Part shown: one piece after another, positions 25,876 through 34,380 of the stretch
How the letters are laid out: each line of letters opens with the position of its first letter
How positions within the stretch are numbered: position 1 is the stretch's first letter
Assembly: GCA_963817785.1 (NCBI GenBank)
Contig: CAWFPL010000003.1
Coordinates: 248,001-312,000 of the forward strand
Length of the DNA stretch: 64,000 nt
Direction: 5' to 3'
DNA from: JAKALD01 sp963817785
GTDB taxonomy: Bacteria; Pseudomonadota; Gammaproteobacteria; Burkholderiales; SG8-39
Position numbers and translations under genes: made by a program
The notes under the pieces: model-generated
Told to the model about the DNA's origin: nothing
Database searches by the model: none
The model's input: the letters and a program-made list of their open reading frames with translations, nothing else

Positions 25876-26634
25876 GTGAAAATCGACGACGTTCGCCGGC
25901 GCGCGTTTGCGATGCCGCTCACCAATCCCTCGTATCCGCCGGGACCCTACCGGTTCGTCAATCGGGAGTTCCTGATCGTCACCTATCGTACCGACCCGGA
26001 TGCGTTGCGCGCGGTCGTACCCGAGCCGCTGCAGATCGAGGAACCGCTGGTGAAGTACGAATTCATCCGCATGCCGGACTCGACCGGCTTCGGCGACTAT
26101 ACCGAATCGGGGCAGGTGGTTCCGGTGACCTACGGGGGACAGCGCGGCGGTTACGTGCACGCCATGTACCTGAACGACGACGCCCCGATTGCCGGCGGGC
26201 GCGAACTGTGGGGTTTCCCCAAGAAGCTTGCCTCGCCTTCGCTGGTAGTGGAGAAGGACACGCTGCTCGGCGCGCTCGACTATGGTCCGGTGCGGGTCGC
26301 CACGGCGACGATGGGCTACAAGCACCGCGCGCTCGATGCGGCCAAGGTACTAGACGCGCTGGAGGCGCCGAGCTTTCTGCTCAAGATCATCCCCCACGTA
26401 GACGGCACCCCGCGGATCTGCGAGCTGGTGCGCTATCGCCTCGAGGACGTGGTCGTGAAGGGCGCGTGGACCGGCCCGGCTGCGCTCGAGCTCACGCACC
26501 ACGCGCTCGCGCCGGTCGCGCAACTGCCGGTGCTCGAGGTGATCTCGGGGGTGCACATCCTGTCCGATCTCACGCTCGGGCTCGGCACAGTTGTCTACGA
26601 TTACTTGGCCGAGACCAGCGGCGGGCGGCCGTGA
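25876..26634 (+). CDS. adc: Acetoacetate decarboxylase
   Basis: A 252-residue decarboxylase converting acetoacetate to acetone and CO2 through a Schiff base. The catalytic lysine pair is Lys116-Lys117 in GRELWGFPKKLASP, matching Lys115-Lys116 of the clostridial enzyme, and the PPGPYRFVNREFLIVTYRTD start is typical. It begins with GTG at 25876 after GGAGACTAGGCC. Next to 3-hydroxybutyrate dehydrogenase, it would remove acetoacetate formed by that enzyme. Confidence 0.92.
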   Translation: MKIDDVRRRAFAMPLTNPSYPPGPYRFVNREFLIVTYRTDPDALRAVVPEPLQIEEPLVKYEFIRMPDSTGFGDYTESGQVVPVTYGGQRGGYVHAMYLNDDAPIAGGRELWGFPKKLASPSLVVEKDTLLGALDYGPVRVATATMGYKHRALDAAKVLDALEAPSFLLKIIPHVDGTPRICELVRYRLEDVVVKGAWTGPAALELTHHALAPVAQLPVLEVISGVHILSDLTLGLGTVVYDYLAETSGGRP

Positions 26635-26701
26635 GTCCGAGGCGGTCCTCGGCGCCCCGGGCGGCGGCCCGATCCTCTTCATTTCTCGAAAGGTTATACC
26701 G

Positions 26702-27484
26702 ATGTTGCTCAAAGACAGGGTTTGCATGATTACCGGCGCCGCGAGCGGCATCGGCAAGGAGATCGCCGCCACCTTCGCCCGCGAGGGAGCCAAAGTTGCG
26801 ATCGCGGATTTGAACCAGGACGCCGCCGACGCGGCCGCTCGCGGGCTCCAAGCGGCGGGCGGAGCCGCCATGGGCGTGGCGATGAACGTCGCGGACGAAG
26901 CGCAGGTCAATGCCGGCGTCGAGGCGGTCGCGCGCGCCTGGGGCGGGATCGACGTGCTGGTCAGCAACGCCGGCATCCAGATCGTCCATCCTGTGGAGCA
27001 GTTTCCGTTCGCCGACTGGAAAAGGCTGCTGGCCATTCACCTCGACGGCGCCTTTCTCACCACCAAGGCGTGCCTGCCGTACATGTACCGCTCCGGCCGC
27101 GGCGGCAGTATCATCTACATGGGGTCGGTGCATTCCAAGGAGGCATCGGTGCTGAAAGCGGCGTATGTCACTGCCAAGCACGGCCTGATCGGACTGGCGA
27201 AGGTGGTCGCGAAGGAGGGTGCGAAGCACGGCGTGCGGGCGAACGTGATCTGCCCGGGCTTCGTGCGTACGCCGCTGGTGGACAAGCAGATCCCCGAGCA
27301 GGCGAAGGCGCTCGGCATTTCAGAGGCCGACGTGATCCGGAACGTGATGCTCAAGGAAACCGTGGACGGCGAGTTCACCACCACCCAGGATGTCGCCGAG
27401 CTCGCACTGCTGTTCGCGAGTTTTCCGTCGGCCGCGCTGACCGGGCAGTCGATGGTGGTAAGCCACGGCTGGTTCATGCAATAG
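26702..27484 (+). CDS. bdhA: 3-hydroxybutyrate dehydrogenase
   Basis: A 260-residue short-chain dehydrogenase. It has TGAASGIGKE for NAD binding, NAGIQIVHPVE, and the catalytic triad Ser142, Tyr155, Lys159 (GSVHSKEAS and AAYVTAKHG). The HSKEAS and FVRTPLVDKQIPEQAK segments are characteristic of D-3-hydroxybutyrate dehydrogenases. The ATG at 26702 has AAAGG upstream; the longer open frame from 26591 lacks a site. It oxidises 3-hydroxybutyrate to acetoacetate, the substrate of the preceding gene. Confidence 0.92.
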   Translation: MLLKDRVCMITGAASGIGKEIAATFAREGAKVAIADLNQDAADAAARGLQAAGGAAMGVAMNVADEAQVNAGVEAVARAWGGIDVLVSNAGIQIVHPVEQFPFADWKRLLAIHLDGAFLTTKACLPYMYRSGRGGSIIYMGSVHSKEASVLKAAYVTAKHGLIGLAKVVAKEGAKHGVRANVICPGFVRTPLVDKQIPEQAKALGISEADVIRNVMLKETVDGEFTTTQDVAELALLFASFPSAALTGQSMVVSHGWFMQ

Positions 27485-27621
27485 CGGCGATTCGGGGCCG
27501 TGCCCGGACGTTTGTCTTTGAGGGCCGTGATGCAGACGGCCATCTGCGCGAACGCTGGCGCGTCCCCGGCGCGTTGGGCGGCCGACTCTTGTTACCCGAG
27601 TTGCGCGCAAGGAGATCGGCC

Positions 27622-28116
27622 GTGAAGTCGACCCGTTACCTCGGCATTCTTGCGCTCACGTTGCCGGTCTTGGCTCCGGTATCCGCCCATGCCTGGGAGC
27701 TCTACAAGTATCGTATGCCCGACGGCAGCGTGCTCTATACGGACGAAGTGTCGACCCGGGGCAGGTTCGTGGAGGTGCTTCAGGAACCGCCGCCCGATGC
27801 GAAGCGGATCGAAGCCGAGCGCGTCGCGAAGCTCAAGCGCGAGGTGGCGCGCGCCGGCCGTATCGCGTCGCTGCGCATGGCGAAGCTGAGTGGGGTCGAC
27901 GCGGAGATTCGCCACGCGACGCGGGCGCTCGAGGCGGCCCGCGCCGCGCTCAAGTCCGGCCTTGAGCCGCTGCCCGGTGAGCGCCTCGGCACGGTCGGCG
28001 GACACTCGCGCCTGTCCGATGCGTACTGGTCGCGCGTGCGCGGGTTGCGCCAGGCGCTGAAGGATGCCCGCAAGCGGTTGGACGATGACTATATCGCGCG
28101 CGGCGCGCTGCAATGA
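27622..28116 (+). CDS. Secreted small protein with DUF4124-like N-terminus
   Basis: 164 residues. A signal peptide (KSTRYLGILALTLPVLAPVS, cut after AHA) is followed by WELYKYRMPDGSVLYTDEV, which resembles the short DUF4124 beta motif, and then a long charged helical region from about residue 60 (IEAERVAKLKREVARAGRIA). The GTG start at 27622 has AAGGAG 8 bases upstream. Predicted periplasmic; function unknown. The 137 bases before it hold nothing recognised. Confidence 0.7.
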   Translation: MKSTRYLGILALTLPVLAPVSAHAWELYKYRMPDGSVLYTDEVSTRGRFVEVLQEPPPDAKRIEAERVAKLKREVARAGRIASLRMAKLSGVDAEIRHATRALEAARAALKSGLEPLPGERLGTVGGHSRLSDAYWSRVRGLRQALKDARKRLDDDYIARGALQ

Positions 28117-28298
28117 TTCCAGCCAGACTTTAATGGGCGCTCGCAACATCGCGACGCGGACGGTAATCGGGACCTCCTTGATCATGTCGGTTGGATTGCG
28201 CCCCTGTCCGCATTGATTCCGGCGACGAAACCGGTGCGGTCGGGAGCGGCACCCAAAACAGGCGAAACGAGGCGTGTGACCTCGATGAGATCGCGGCG

Positions 28299-29240
28299 AT
28301 GAACACGAACGATTTCGCACGCGTACAAGGTGCGGTGCGCATCTTGTTTGGCTTGATCTGCCTGACCAATCTCCTTCTGCACCTTGATCCAAGCTACGGA
28401 AACGGGTTTAGCGCATCGATGAACCATGCGGCCAACGCCGCGGGCCAACCAGGCTGGCTTAGCGGGTGGGTGGCCGCGGTCGCGGCTGTTATCGAGGCGA
28501 TTGGCCTAAAAACGGCCGTCGGTTTCATGCTCGTCCTCGAGGCGATCCTCGCCGCGTCGCTGCTTACGGGTGTCGGAACGGGCGCCTTCGCATGGCTCGG
28601 GGTCGTCTATAACCTGTTCCTATGGACCACCCTGGGTGGGCTCGGCGGCCCGTACACGTCGAGCCCGACCGACCCAGGCACGGCGATCGTTTACGCGCTC
28701 GCTTTCTTGGTGATTTGGCTGACCCGTGCCGGCGATGGCCTCAGTCTCGCGCGTCGGGCGGTTTCGGGGCCGCCTGCAGGCTGGCGCCTGCGCGCGGGCC
28801 TGCTGCTGTTCGCGGCGCTCTGGGGGTTCGATGTGTACTGGAAGTGGCATCCCGCGTTTCTCGATCACGCCGACGGCTTCCTGGTCGCCGCTCGAGCGGG
28901 CCAACCTACTTGGATTGCGGCCTGGATCAGCCTGCTCATCGACACCATTCGCGTCGTGGGGGCGAGTCGCTTCGGGTTTATCGCAGCCCTCACGGAGAGC
29001 TTCATTGCGCTCGGACTCTTGCTGGGCGTCTGGCGGCGCGGCGCGTGGCTGACATGGACGCTCTGGGGCGGCTTCCTCTACAGTATTTTGCTGTGGAGCT
29101 CCGCTGAGGGTCTCGGGGGCCCGTACGGCGCGGGCTTTACGGGAAACAAGGGCGACGTTCTGGGCACGGCCAACATCTACGCAATGATATTCCTGATGCT
29201 ATGGACGGCTGCGCGTCGAGAGACTATGCACCGCGCCTGA
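28299..29240 (+). CDS. Tandem DoxX/DoxD-like membrane protein
   Basis: A 313-residue membrane protein made of two copies of a four-helix module. The first half contains AAGQPGWLSGWVAAV, GVVYNLFLWTTLGGLGGPY and TAIVYALAFLVIWL. The second half repeats it as RAGQPTWIAAWISLL, GGFLYSILLWSSAEGLGGPY and TANIYAMIFLMLWT. The module resembles DoxD, the small subunit of thiosulfate:quinone oxidoreductase, and DoxX proteins, which are normally single. The ATG at 28299 is preferred because upstream residues are polar and lack family character. Function unknown; quinone-linked electron transfer is possible. Confidence 0.7.
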   Translation: MNTNDFARVQGAVRILFGLICLTNLLLHLDPSYGNGFSASMNHAANAAGQPGWLSGWVAAVAAVIEAIGLKTAVGFMLVLEAILAASLLTGVGTGAFAWLGVVYNLFLWTTLGGLGGPYTSSPTDPGTAIVYALAFLVIWLTRAGDGLSLARRAVSGPPAGWRLRAGLLLFAALWGFDVYWKWHPAFLDHADGFLVAARAGQPTWIAAWISLLIDTIRVVGASRFGFIAALTESFIALGLLLGVWRRGAWLTWTLWGGFLYSILLWSSAEGLGGPYGAGFTGNKGDVLGTANIYAMIFLMLWTAARRETMHRA

Positions 29241-29619
29241 TCGCACCTGCGATAGCGTGCGATAGCGCTTGCGGTTCGCGCGCCCGAGCCTGGCCTGCAG
29301 AAAGGGCTCTTCATGACTGCATCACAGGCGGCCCCGACCCAATGCAGGCATCAGGCATCGATCTCACATCGCACTGAGTCGAGATAAATCTGAACCGCTT
29401 CAGTCTTGTTTAAGTTGATGCGCGTAGTCTGCGGATCGCCGGTAGAGGCCGGTCTGTGCAAAGGACCCACCGCAGGCGCGACCTGCGACTCGCTCATCTG
29501 CCGAAGACCCGGCACGCAAGCGCGCGTAACATGTATGCGTGGAGCCCTCGCCGCGCGTCGCTCAAACCTGATCGGGGGGCGCCTTTTACGAGCTCCGCCC
29601 TTGACCATCGTCCCAACTC
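29241..29619. other. Intergenic region without a recognisable gene
   Basis: 379 bases between the DoxX-like protein and the K+ channel. A tandem TGCGATAGCG pair lies at 29248-29267. No ORF with a ribosome-binding site and no RNA gene is recognised. Confidence 0.4.
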
Positions 29620-30858
29620 ATGCCCACGGACCCAGCGGTTCCCCCCGCGCAAACTTCCTCGCCAAATATCCTGACCGTGATCCCGGCGGCGGGTTGGCGC
29701 TCGCGACTGTCTGCGCTGCGCGGACTATGGAAACGGCACGGTCCCGAGGACCTGATTGCGCTGCTGAGTGTGCTGGATGCACTGATGCTGTTCGGGCCTT
29801 ACGCTCCCCGGCTCGTCGCGGTGGTACGTGCCGCGGGCGAGGATCTGGCGGCTCTGCGGCAACTCGCCAATATCGCGGTGTTTCCACCCGTGATTGCAGC
29901 CGTTGGGCTGCTGCTGATGGCCACCGGTCTGGCGCTGCGGGCGCGGGTGGCCTGGGTGATGAGCTTGCTGCTGCTGGCGTTGATCGCGGGGCTGGAGTTC
30001 TGGCGTCACGGCGGCGCTACGCCGGCGGCGGCGCTGTCCCTGGCCTTGCTCGCGCTGCTGGTGTTCTACTGGCGGCGCTTCGACCACAGCAGCGCCGCGG
30101 CGGGCGGGCTGTTTGCCTTGCTTGCCGTCGGCTCGCTGCTGATTTTTTCAGTATTGGGGACGCTGTATTTTGGTGACGGGTTCGCCCCGCCGGTCCACCG
30201 CCTGGTCGACGCAGTGTACTTTTCGATCGAAACCATGTCCACCGTCGGCTATGGGGACATCGTGCCGAAGACCGATGCGGCCCGGCTGTTCACCGCCTCG
30301 CTCATCGTAATGGGTATCACGGTGTTTGCCACCTCGCTGAGCGTGGTGATCGGCCCGCTGGTGGGTGGCAACCTCAAGCGCATCATGCAAGGGAGATTCG
30401 CCAAGGTGAACCGCAAAGACCATTTTGTGATCCTCGGAGCGTCGCCGTTGGCGGTGAGCCTTTTCCGGCAATTGCAGGCCCGCGGCGTGCCGATTACCGT
30501 CATTGCTCCGCCCAACCGTGAGTTGTCCTATCCGGCGGGCACCGATCTGGTCGTCGGCGACGGCACCGATGCCGCGGTATTGCGCGAAGCCGGCGTGGAC
30601 AAGGCGCGTGCAGTACTGACTCTGCGCGACGACGACGCCGAAAACGCCTTTGCGGTGCTGGCGATCAAGGAGGTTGCGCCACAGGTAAAGACGGTGGCGG
30701 CGGTAAACGACGCGCGCCATCTGCACAAGATCCAGCGCGTACAGCCCGATGTGCTGTTCGCGCCCCAATTGCTGGGCGGCGAGCTGCTGGTTCGCAGCCT
30801 GTTCGGCGAGACCATCGACAACGAGCTGATCGTCAAGCTGCTGTTTCAGACGCGCTAA
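29620..30858 (+). CDS. Voltage-gated-like potassium channel with RCK (TrkA-N) domain
   Basis: 412 residues. Several N-terminal membrane helices (residues ~45-150) precede a pore unit: a helix at 162-183, the selectivity filter in MSTVGYGDIVP (Thr208 to Asp213) and the inner helix 223-248. The cytoplasmic part from about 268 is a TrkA-N/RCK Rossmann domain (FVILGASPLAVSLFRQLQ, LVVGDGTDAAVLREAGVDKA) ending near NELIVKLLFQTR. This is the Kch-type architecture. No clear ribosome-binding site precedes the ATG. Likely sets potassium conductance at the inner membrane. Confidence 0.9.
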   Translation: MPTDPAVPPAQTSSPNILTVIPAAGWRSRLSALRGLWKRHGPEDLIALLSVLDALMLFGPYAPRLVAVVRAAGEDLAALRQLANIAVFPPVIAAVGLLLMATGLALRARVAWVMSLLLLALIAGLEFWRHGGATPAAALSLALLALLVFYWRRFDHSSAAAGGLFALLAVGSLLIFSVLGTLYFGDGFAPPVHRLVDAVYFSIETMSTVGYGDIVPKTDAARLFTASLIVMGITVFATSLSVVIGPLVGGNLKRIMQGRFAKVNRKDHFVILGASPLAVSLFRQLQARGVPITVIAPPNRELSYPAGTDLVVGDGTDAAVLREAGVDKARAVLTLRDDDAENAFAVLAIKEVAPQVKTVAAVNDARHLHKIQRVQPDVLFAPQLLGGELLVRSLFGETIDNELIVKLLFQTR

Positions 30859-30859
30859 G

Positions 30860-31466
30860 GGCAGGTTCGGCCGCAATGCCGCTTCCGTGTTCAACATGTC
30901 GGCCGACTGGAAGCCGGCGACCGAGACGATGCGCGATTTCGGCATCGACCAGTACCTCGCCGAGATCAACGTCGCGGTCGACGACCTGGGCGGCGCGGCG
31001 CATGCTGGGCAAGTTCGTGCTCGCCGGCTGGAAGAACATGCACCCCGATCAGCAGTACTTCGACAAGTACCTCGACCTGTACGCGCACATCGAGGACCCG
31101 TCCTACGTCAAGCGCACCGAGCGCTTCGAGCGCTGGTACGAGAACCCGATCGATCTTCCGGGGCGCTACTACCTGCAGGCGATCCAGGAGCTGTTCAAGG
31201 AAAACCGCTTCGCCAAGGGGCAGTTCGTCGGCCTGGGGCGGCGGCTCGCGCTCAAGGACCTTACGATTCCGCTGTATCTGCTGGCGGGCGAGGCGGACGA
31301 CATCACGACGCGCGAACAGGTGTTCAACGCCGAGGCCCTGGTGGGCACGCCGCACGACCAGATCGTGAGGCAGGTCGTGCCGGGCGGGCACATCGGCCTG
31401 TTCATGGGCGCGCGCACGCTCGCCGAGGCCTGGCCCGAGATCGGGCGCTGGATCGCGGCGCAGTAG
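30860..31466 (+). pseudogene. Decayed PHA depolymerase-like alpha/beta hydrolase
   Basis: The 5' part reads, in one frame, NAASVFNMSADWKPATETMR and then QYLAEINVAVDDLGG. Near 30991-31002 homology jumps to another frame: MLGKFVLAGWKNMHPDQQYF, then IEDPSYVKRTERFERWYENP, YLLAGEADDITTREQVFNAE and VPGGHIGLFMGARTLAEAWP. This is the COG3243-type (PhaC-like) hydrolase family. The N-terminus is absent and the nucleophile-elbow region that should follow VDDLGG is deleted, so no active enzyme can be made. It begins immediately after the K+ channel stop. Confidence 0.75.
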
Positions 31467-31479
31467 CCGACGCCCGCAC

Positions 31480-32166
31480 ATGGCCGAGCTCAAGATCACG
31501 CGTGAGACCATCCTGAGCGGCGCGCTGCACGAATCGGCGCGCGCGCTGCTCGGTCCGGCGACGCGCTTCATGACGCCCGAGGAGCGCGCGCGCCAGCTCG
31601 AGGAGATCCTGGCGCGCGCGCCGCGCCGCGGCCGCGTCTGGATCTTCGGCTACGGCTCGCTGATCTGGAATCCCGCGTTCCATTTCGCGGAGCGGCGCAG
31701 CGCCCTGCTGTACGGCTATCACCGCCAGTTCTGCCTGTGGGCACGGGCCGGACGCGGCAGCCCCTCGCGCCCCGGCCTGATGCTGGCGATCGAGCGCGGC
31801 GGCAGCTGTCACGGGGTCGCGTACCGGCTGCACAAGGATCAGATCGAGACCGAGCTCGACGTGGTGTGGCGCCGCGAAATGCTGACCATGGCGTACCGCC
31901 CGGTGTGGGCCCACGTGCGTACGGCGAAGGGCATCGAGCCGGCGATCGCGTTCGCGGTGAACCGCGGCCACGAGCGCTACGTCCGCGGGCTCGACGTGGA
32001 CTCGACCGTGCACTACCTGACGACCGGCACCGGCCCGCTCGGGCGCTGCCGCGACTACCTGTTCGATACGGTCGAGCACCTGCGCCAGCTCGGCATTCGC
32101 GACCGGCGGCTCGACGGGCTGGCCGAGCGCGTGCGGATACGCGAGGCGGAGCAGGGGGCTGGCTAG
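31480..32166 (+). CDS. chaC: Glutathione-specific gamma-glutamylcyclotransferase, ChaC-like
   Basis: A 228-residue ChaC-family protein that would convert glutathione to 5-oxoproline and Cys-Gly. The substrate-binding loop is FGYGSLIWNPAFHFAE (56-71), followed by YGYHRQFCLWARAGRGS and RPGLMLAIERGGSCHGVAYR; the catalytic glutamate lies in the TELDVVWRREM segment. A 25-residue helical N-terminus precedes the domain. Starts 14 bases after the hydrolase remnant. Confidence 0.9.
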   Translation: MAELKITRETILSGALHESARALLGPATRFMTPEERARQLEEILARAPRRGRVWIFGYGSLIWNPAFHFAERRSALLYGYHRQFCLWARAGRGSPSRPGLMLAIERGGSCHGVAYRLHKDQIETELDVVWRREMLTMAYRPVWAHVRTAKGIEPAIAFAVNRGHERYVRGLDVDSTVHYLTTGTGPLGRCRDYLFDTVEHLRQLGIRDRRLDGLAERVRIREAEQGAG

Positions 32167-32181
32167 CGGCCGGGCTGCCGC

Positions 32182-33162
32182 TTACTTCGGCATCTTGATC
32201 GAGCGGTCGAGGAACCGGTTGGTGTAGATCGTCTTGACGTCGAAGGGCTGGTCGATCCCGATGTAATCCTTGACCAGGTTGTAGTCCGACTGCATGCGCG
32301 CAGGGTCGTGGTAGCCGAGCGCGACCGTGCGCGAGTACTTGTCGCTCATCAGCACCTCGACCTCTTCCCAGTTCTGCATCTCGTTGTCGAACGAGAGGGC
32401 GCCGTTCGCCTCGACCAGCGCTTCGATGCAGGGCTTGGGGTCCTTGACGCAGGTGTAGAAGGCGCGCTGCGTGACCTTGACGAACTTGCCGATCAGCGCC
32501 TCGTGCGTCTTCAGGAACGCGCCGTTGACGACCACCGAGTTGCCGTAGGGGTTGACCCCGGCGTCGCGCCACGCGAGGAAGCCCATGTCGCTGCCCAGCT
32601 CGCGCTTGAACACGTGGTGCAGGTTGTAGAACGAGGTGGTGATGTCGATCGAATGCGCCTTGAGGGCCGCGAGCTTGGCGTTCGGGTCGATGTTGACCCA
32701 GGTCACCGAATTCGGATCGATTCCGTTGGCCTTGGCGACGGCGGGCCACATCGCACGCGCCGCGTCACCCGCCGGATTGCCGATCTTCTTGCCGGGGAAG
32801 TCCTTGATTCCCTTGATGCCGGAGCTCTTCAGCCAGTAGAAGCCCTGCGGCGAGTTGGCGTACACGTTGTATACGGCCACCAGGTCTGCGCCCTTGCTCT
32901 TGGCCACCAGCACGGTGCCGATGTCGGCCAGGCCGATCGGATTGGCGCCCGCGCCCACGCGCTGCGCCGCGAGCACCGAGCCCTTGCCCGGCTCGAGATT
33001 GAGGTCGATGCCGTCCTTCGCGTACCAGCCCATCTTCTTCGCGTAGTAGTACGGGGCGTGATCGCCGCCCGGCACCCAGTTGAGGATGAAGTCGAGCTTC
33101 TCCGCGGCGAGCGCGGGTGCCGCGGCGAGCGCGAGGAGCGCGACGGCGAGAATTTTGCGCAT
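32182..33162 (-). CDS. ABC transporter substrate-binding protein, NMT1/THI5-like
   Basis: 326 residues. A cleavable signal peptide (RKILAVALLALAAAPALA) is followed by EKLDFILNWVPGGDHAPYYY, KDGIDLNLEPGKGS and GLADIGTVLVAKSKGADLVA, the NMT1/THI5-like periplasmic binding fold. Ligands of this family include pyrimidine, riboflavin and thiamine precursors, alkylsulfonates and phthalates. AAGGAGG sits 8 bases before the ATG at 33162; longer upstream frames are not used. It is divergent from the enzyme cluster that contains its permease and ATPase, and would deliver the pathway substrate. Confidence 0.92.
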   Translation of the reverse strand: MRKILAVALLALAAAPALAAEKLDFILNWVPGGDHAPYYYAKKMGWYAKDGIDLNLEPGKGSVLAAQRVGAGANPIGLADIGTVLVAKSKGADLVAVYNVYANSPQGFYWLKSSGIKGIKDFPGKKIGNPAGDAARAMWPAVAKANGIDPNSVTWVNIDPNAKLAALKAHSIDITTSFYNLHHVFKRELGSDMGFLAWRDAGVNPYGNSVVVNGAFLKTHEALIGKFVKVTQRAFYTCVKDPKPCIEALVEANGALSFDNEMQNWEEVEVLMSDKYSRTVALGYHDPARMQSDYNLVKDYIGIDQPFDVKTIYTNRFLDRSIKMPK

Positions 33163-33262
33163 GATCCGGTCCTCCTTTGGGGGTGAGGCGAGCGATGGTA
33201 TCGGCGCGCGCCGCCGGGTGTCAATGCGCGCGGCGTTGACGCGTCGCGGCGCCTGCGTTACG

Positions 33263-33279
33263 GTAACCATCCGGTTAAC
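33263..33279. promoter_or_regulatory. Candidate operator in the divergent promoter of the sugar-acid cluster
   Basis: GTAACC-ATCC-GGTTAAC forms an inverted repeat (TAACC/GGTTA) 11 bases before the 33291 gene and about 100 bases before the transporter gene on the other strand. The position suits a TetR-type repressor site controlling both directions; the cluster encodes one TetR protein. Binding is inferred. Confidence 0.4.
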
Positions 33280-33290
33280 TCCCCGCACCC

Positions 33291-34352
33291 ATGCCGCTTC
33301 ACCGGAGCGATCTGCCCGCCGAGATTCTTGCGACCCTGCGGCGCGGCAGCGTGATCCCCGCGCACCCGCTCGCGCTCGACGCCGCGCGTCGCTTGGACGT
33401 CCGGCGCCAGCGCGCCCTGACGCGCTATTACCTCGACGCGGGCGCAGGCGGCCTCGCGGTGGGCGTGCACGCGACCCAGTTCGCAATCCGCGAGGCCGGG
33501 CTCTACGAGCCGGTGCTGGAGCTCGCGGCGCGGACCGCGCGCGAATGGGCGCCGCGCCCGGTGGTGCTGATCGCCGGCCTGTCGGGCAGGACGGCGCAGG
33601 CCGTGCGCGAGGCGCAGATCGCGCTCGCGCACGGCTACCACGCCGGGATGCTGTCGCTCGCCCCGATGCGGGGCGCCTCGATCGAGGAGCTGGTCGCGCA
33701 CTGCGCCGCGGTTGCCGCGGCGATTCCGCTGGTCGGCTTCTACCTGCAGACCGCGGTCGGCGGAATTCCGCTGCCGGCGGAGTTCTGGCGCCGCTTCGCC
33801 GCGCTCGACAACGTGGTCGCGATCAAGATCGCGCCGTTCAGCCGCTACCGCACGCTCGACGTCGCCAAGGGCGTGGTCGCGGCGCGTGCCGAGGAGCGCG
33901 TCGCGCTGTATACCGGCAACGACGATCACATCGTTCTCGACCTGCTGGCGCCGCTCGCGGTCAAGCGCGGCGGCGAGGAGGTGCGGGTGCGCATTCGCGG
34001 GGGCCTGCTCGGGCACTGGAGCGTGTGGACGCGGCGCGCGGTCGAGCTGCACCAGCGGATCCTGGACGCCGTGGCCGCGGGCGTCGTCGATCAGGACCTG
34101 CTCGCGCTGGACGCGCGGGTGACCGACTGCAACAGCGCGCTGTTCGACGTCGCGCACGATTTCGCCGGATGCATCCCGGGCTGCCACGAGGTGCTGCGGC
34201 GCCAGGGGCTGCTCGAGGGCATCTGGTGCCTCGATCCGAAGGAGACGCTCTCTCCCGGCCAGGCCGAGGAGATCGACCGGGTGTGCCGCGAGCATCCGGA
34301 TCTCGCCGACGACGAGTTCGTGCGGGCCAACCTCCCGCGCTGGCTGGCATGA
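33291..34352 (+). CDS. Dihydrodipicolinate synthase/KDG aldolase-family (DapA-like) protein
   Basis: A 353-residue class I aldolase/dehydratase-type barrel. The Schiff-base lysine is Lys179 in VVAIKIAPFSRYRT. The Tyr region is LVGFYLQTAVGG instead of the common YNxP motif. At 353 residues it is longer than typical DapA (about 290), with a C-terminal extension containing FDVAHDFAGCIPGCHEVLRR. Members of this family split or dehydrate 2-keto-3-deoxy sugar acids and related keto acids. First gene of the plus-strand cluster; likely the last carbon-carbon or dehydration step of its pathway. Confidence 0.8.
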   Translation: MPLHRSDLPAEILATLRRGSVIPAHPLALDAARRLDVRRQRALTRYYLDAGAGGLAVGVHATQFAIREAGLYEPVLELAARTAREWAPRPVVLIAGLSGRTAQAVREAQIALAHGYHAGMLSLAPMRGASIEELVAHCAAVAAAIPLVGFYLQTAVGGIPLPAEFWRRFAALDNVVAIKIAPFSRYRTLDVAKGVVAARAEERVALYTGNDDHIVLDLLAPLAVKRGGEEVRVRIRGGLLGHWSVWTRRAVELHQRILDAVAAGVVDQDLLALDARVTDCNSALFDVAHDFAGCIPGCHEVLRRQGLLEGIWCLDPKETLSPGQAEEIDRVCREHPDLADDEFVRANLPRWLA

Positions 34353-34380
34353 GACGCATCATCCGCTGAGGAGCATCGCC

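Noticed and set aside
29248..29267. Tandem TGCGATAGCG pair
   Set aside because: Two 10-base copies in an empty intergenic region are too little to call a repeat array or regulatory site.
33080..34369. 429-codon plus-strand frame over the DapA-like gene
   Set aside because: Out-of-frame shadow of the 33291-34352 gene; residues are Arg/Ala-rich and lack any family pattern.
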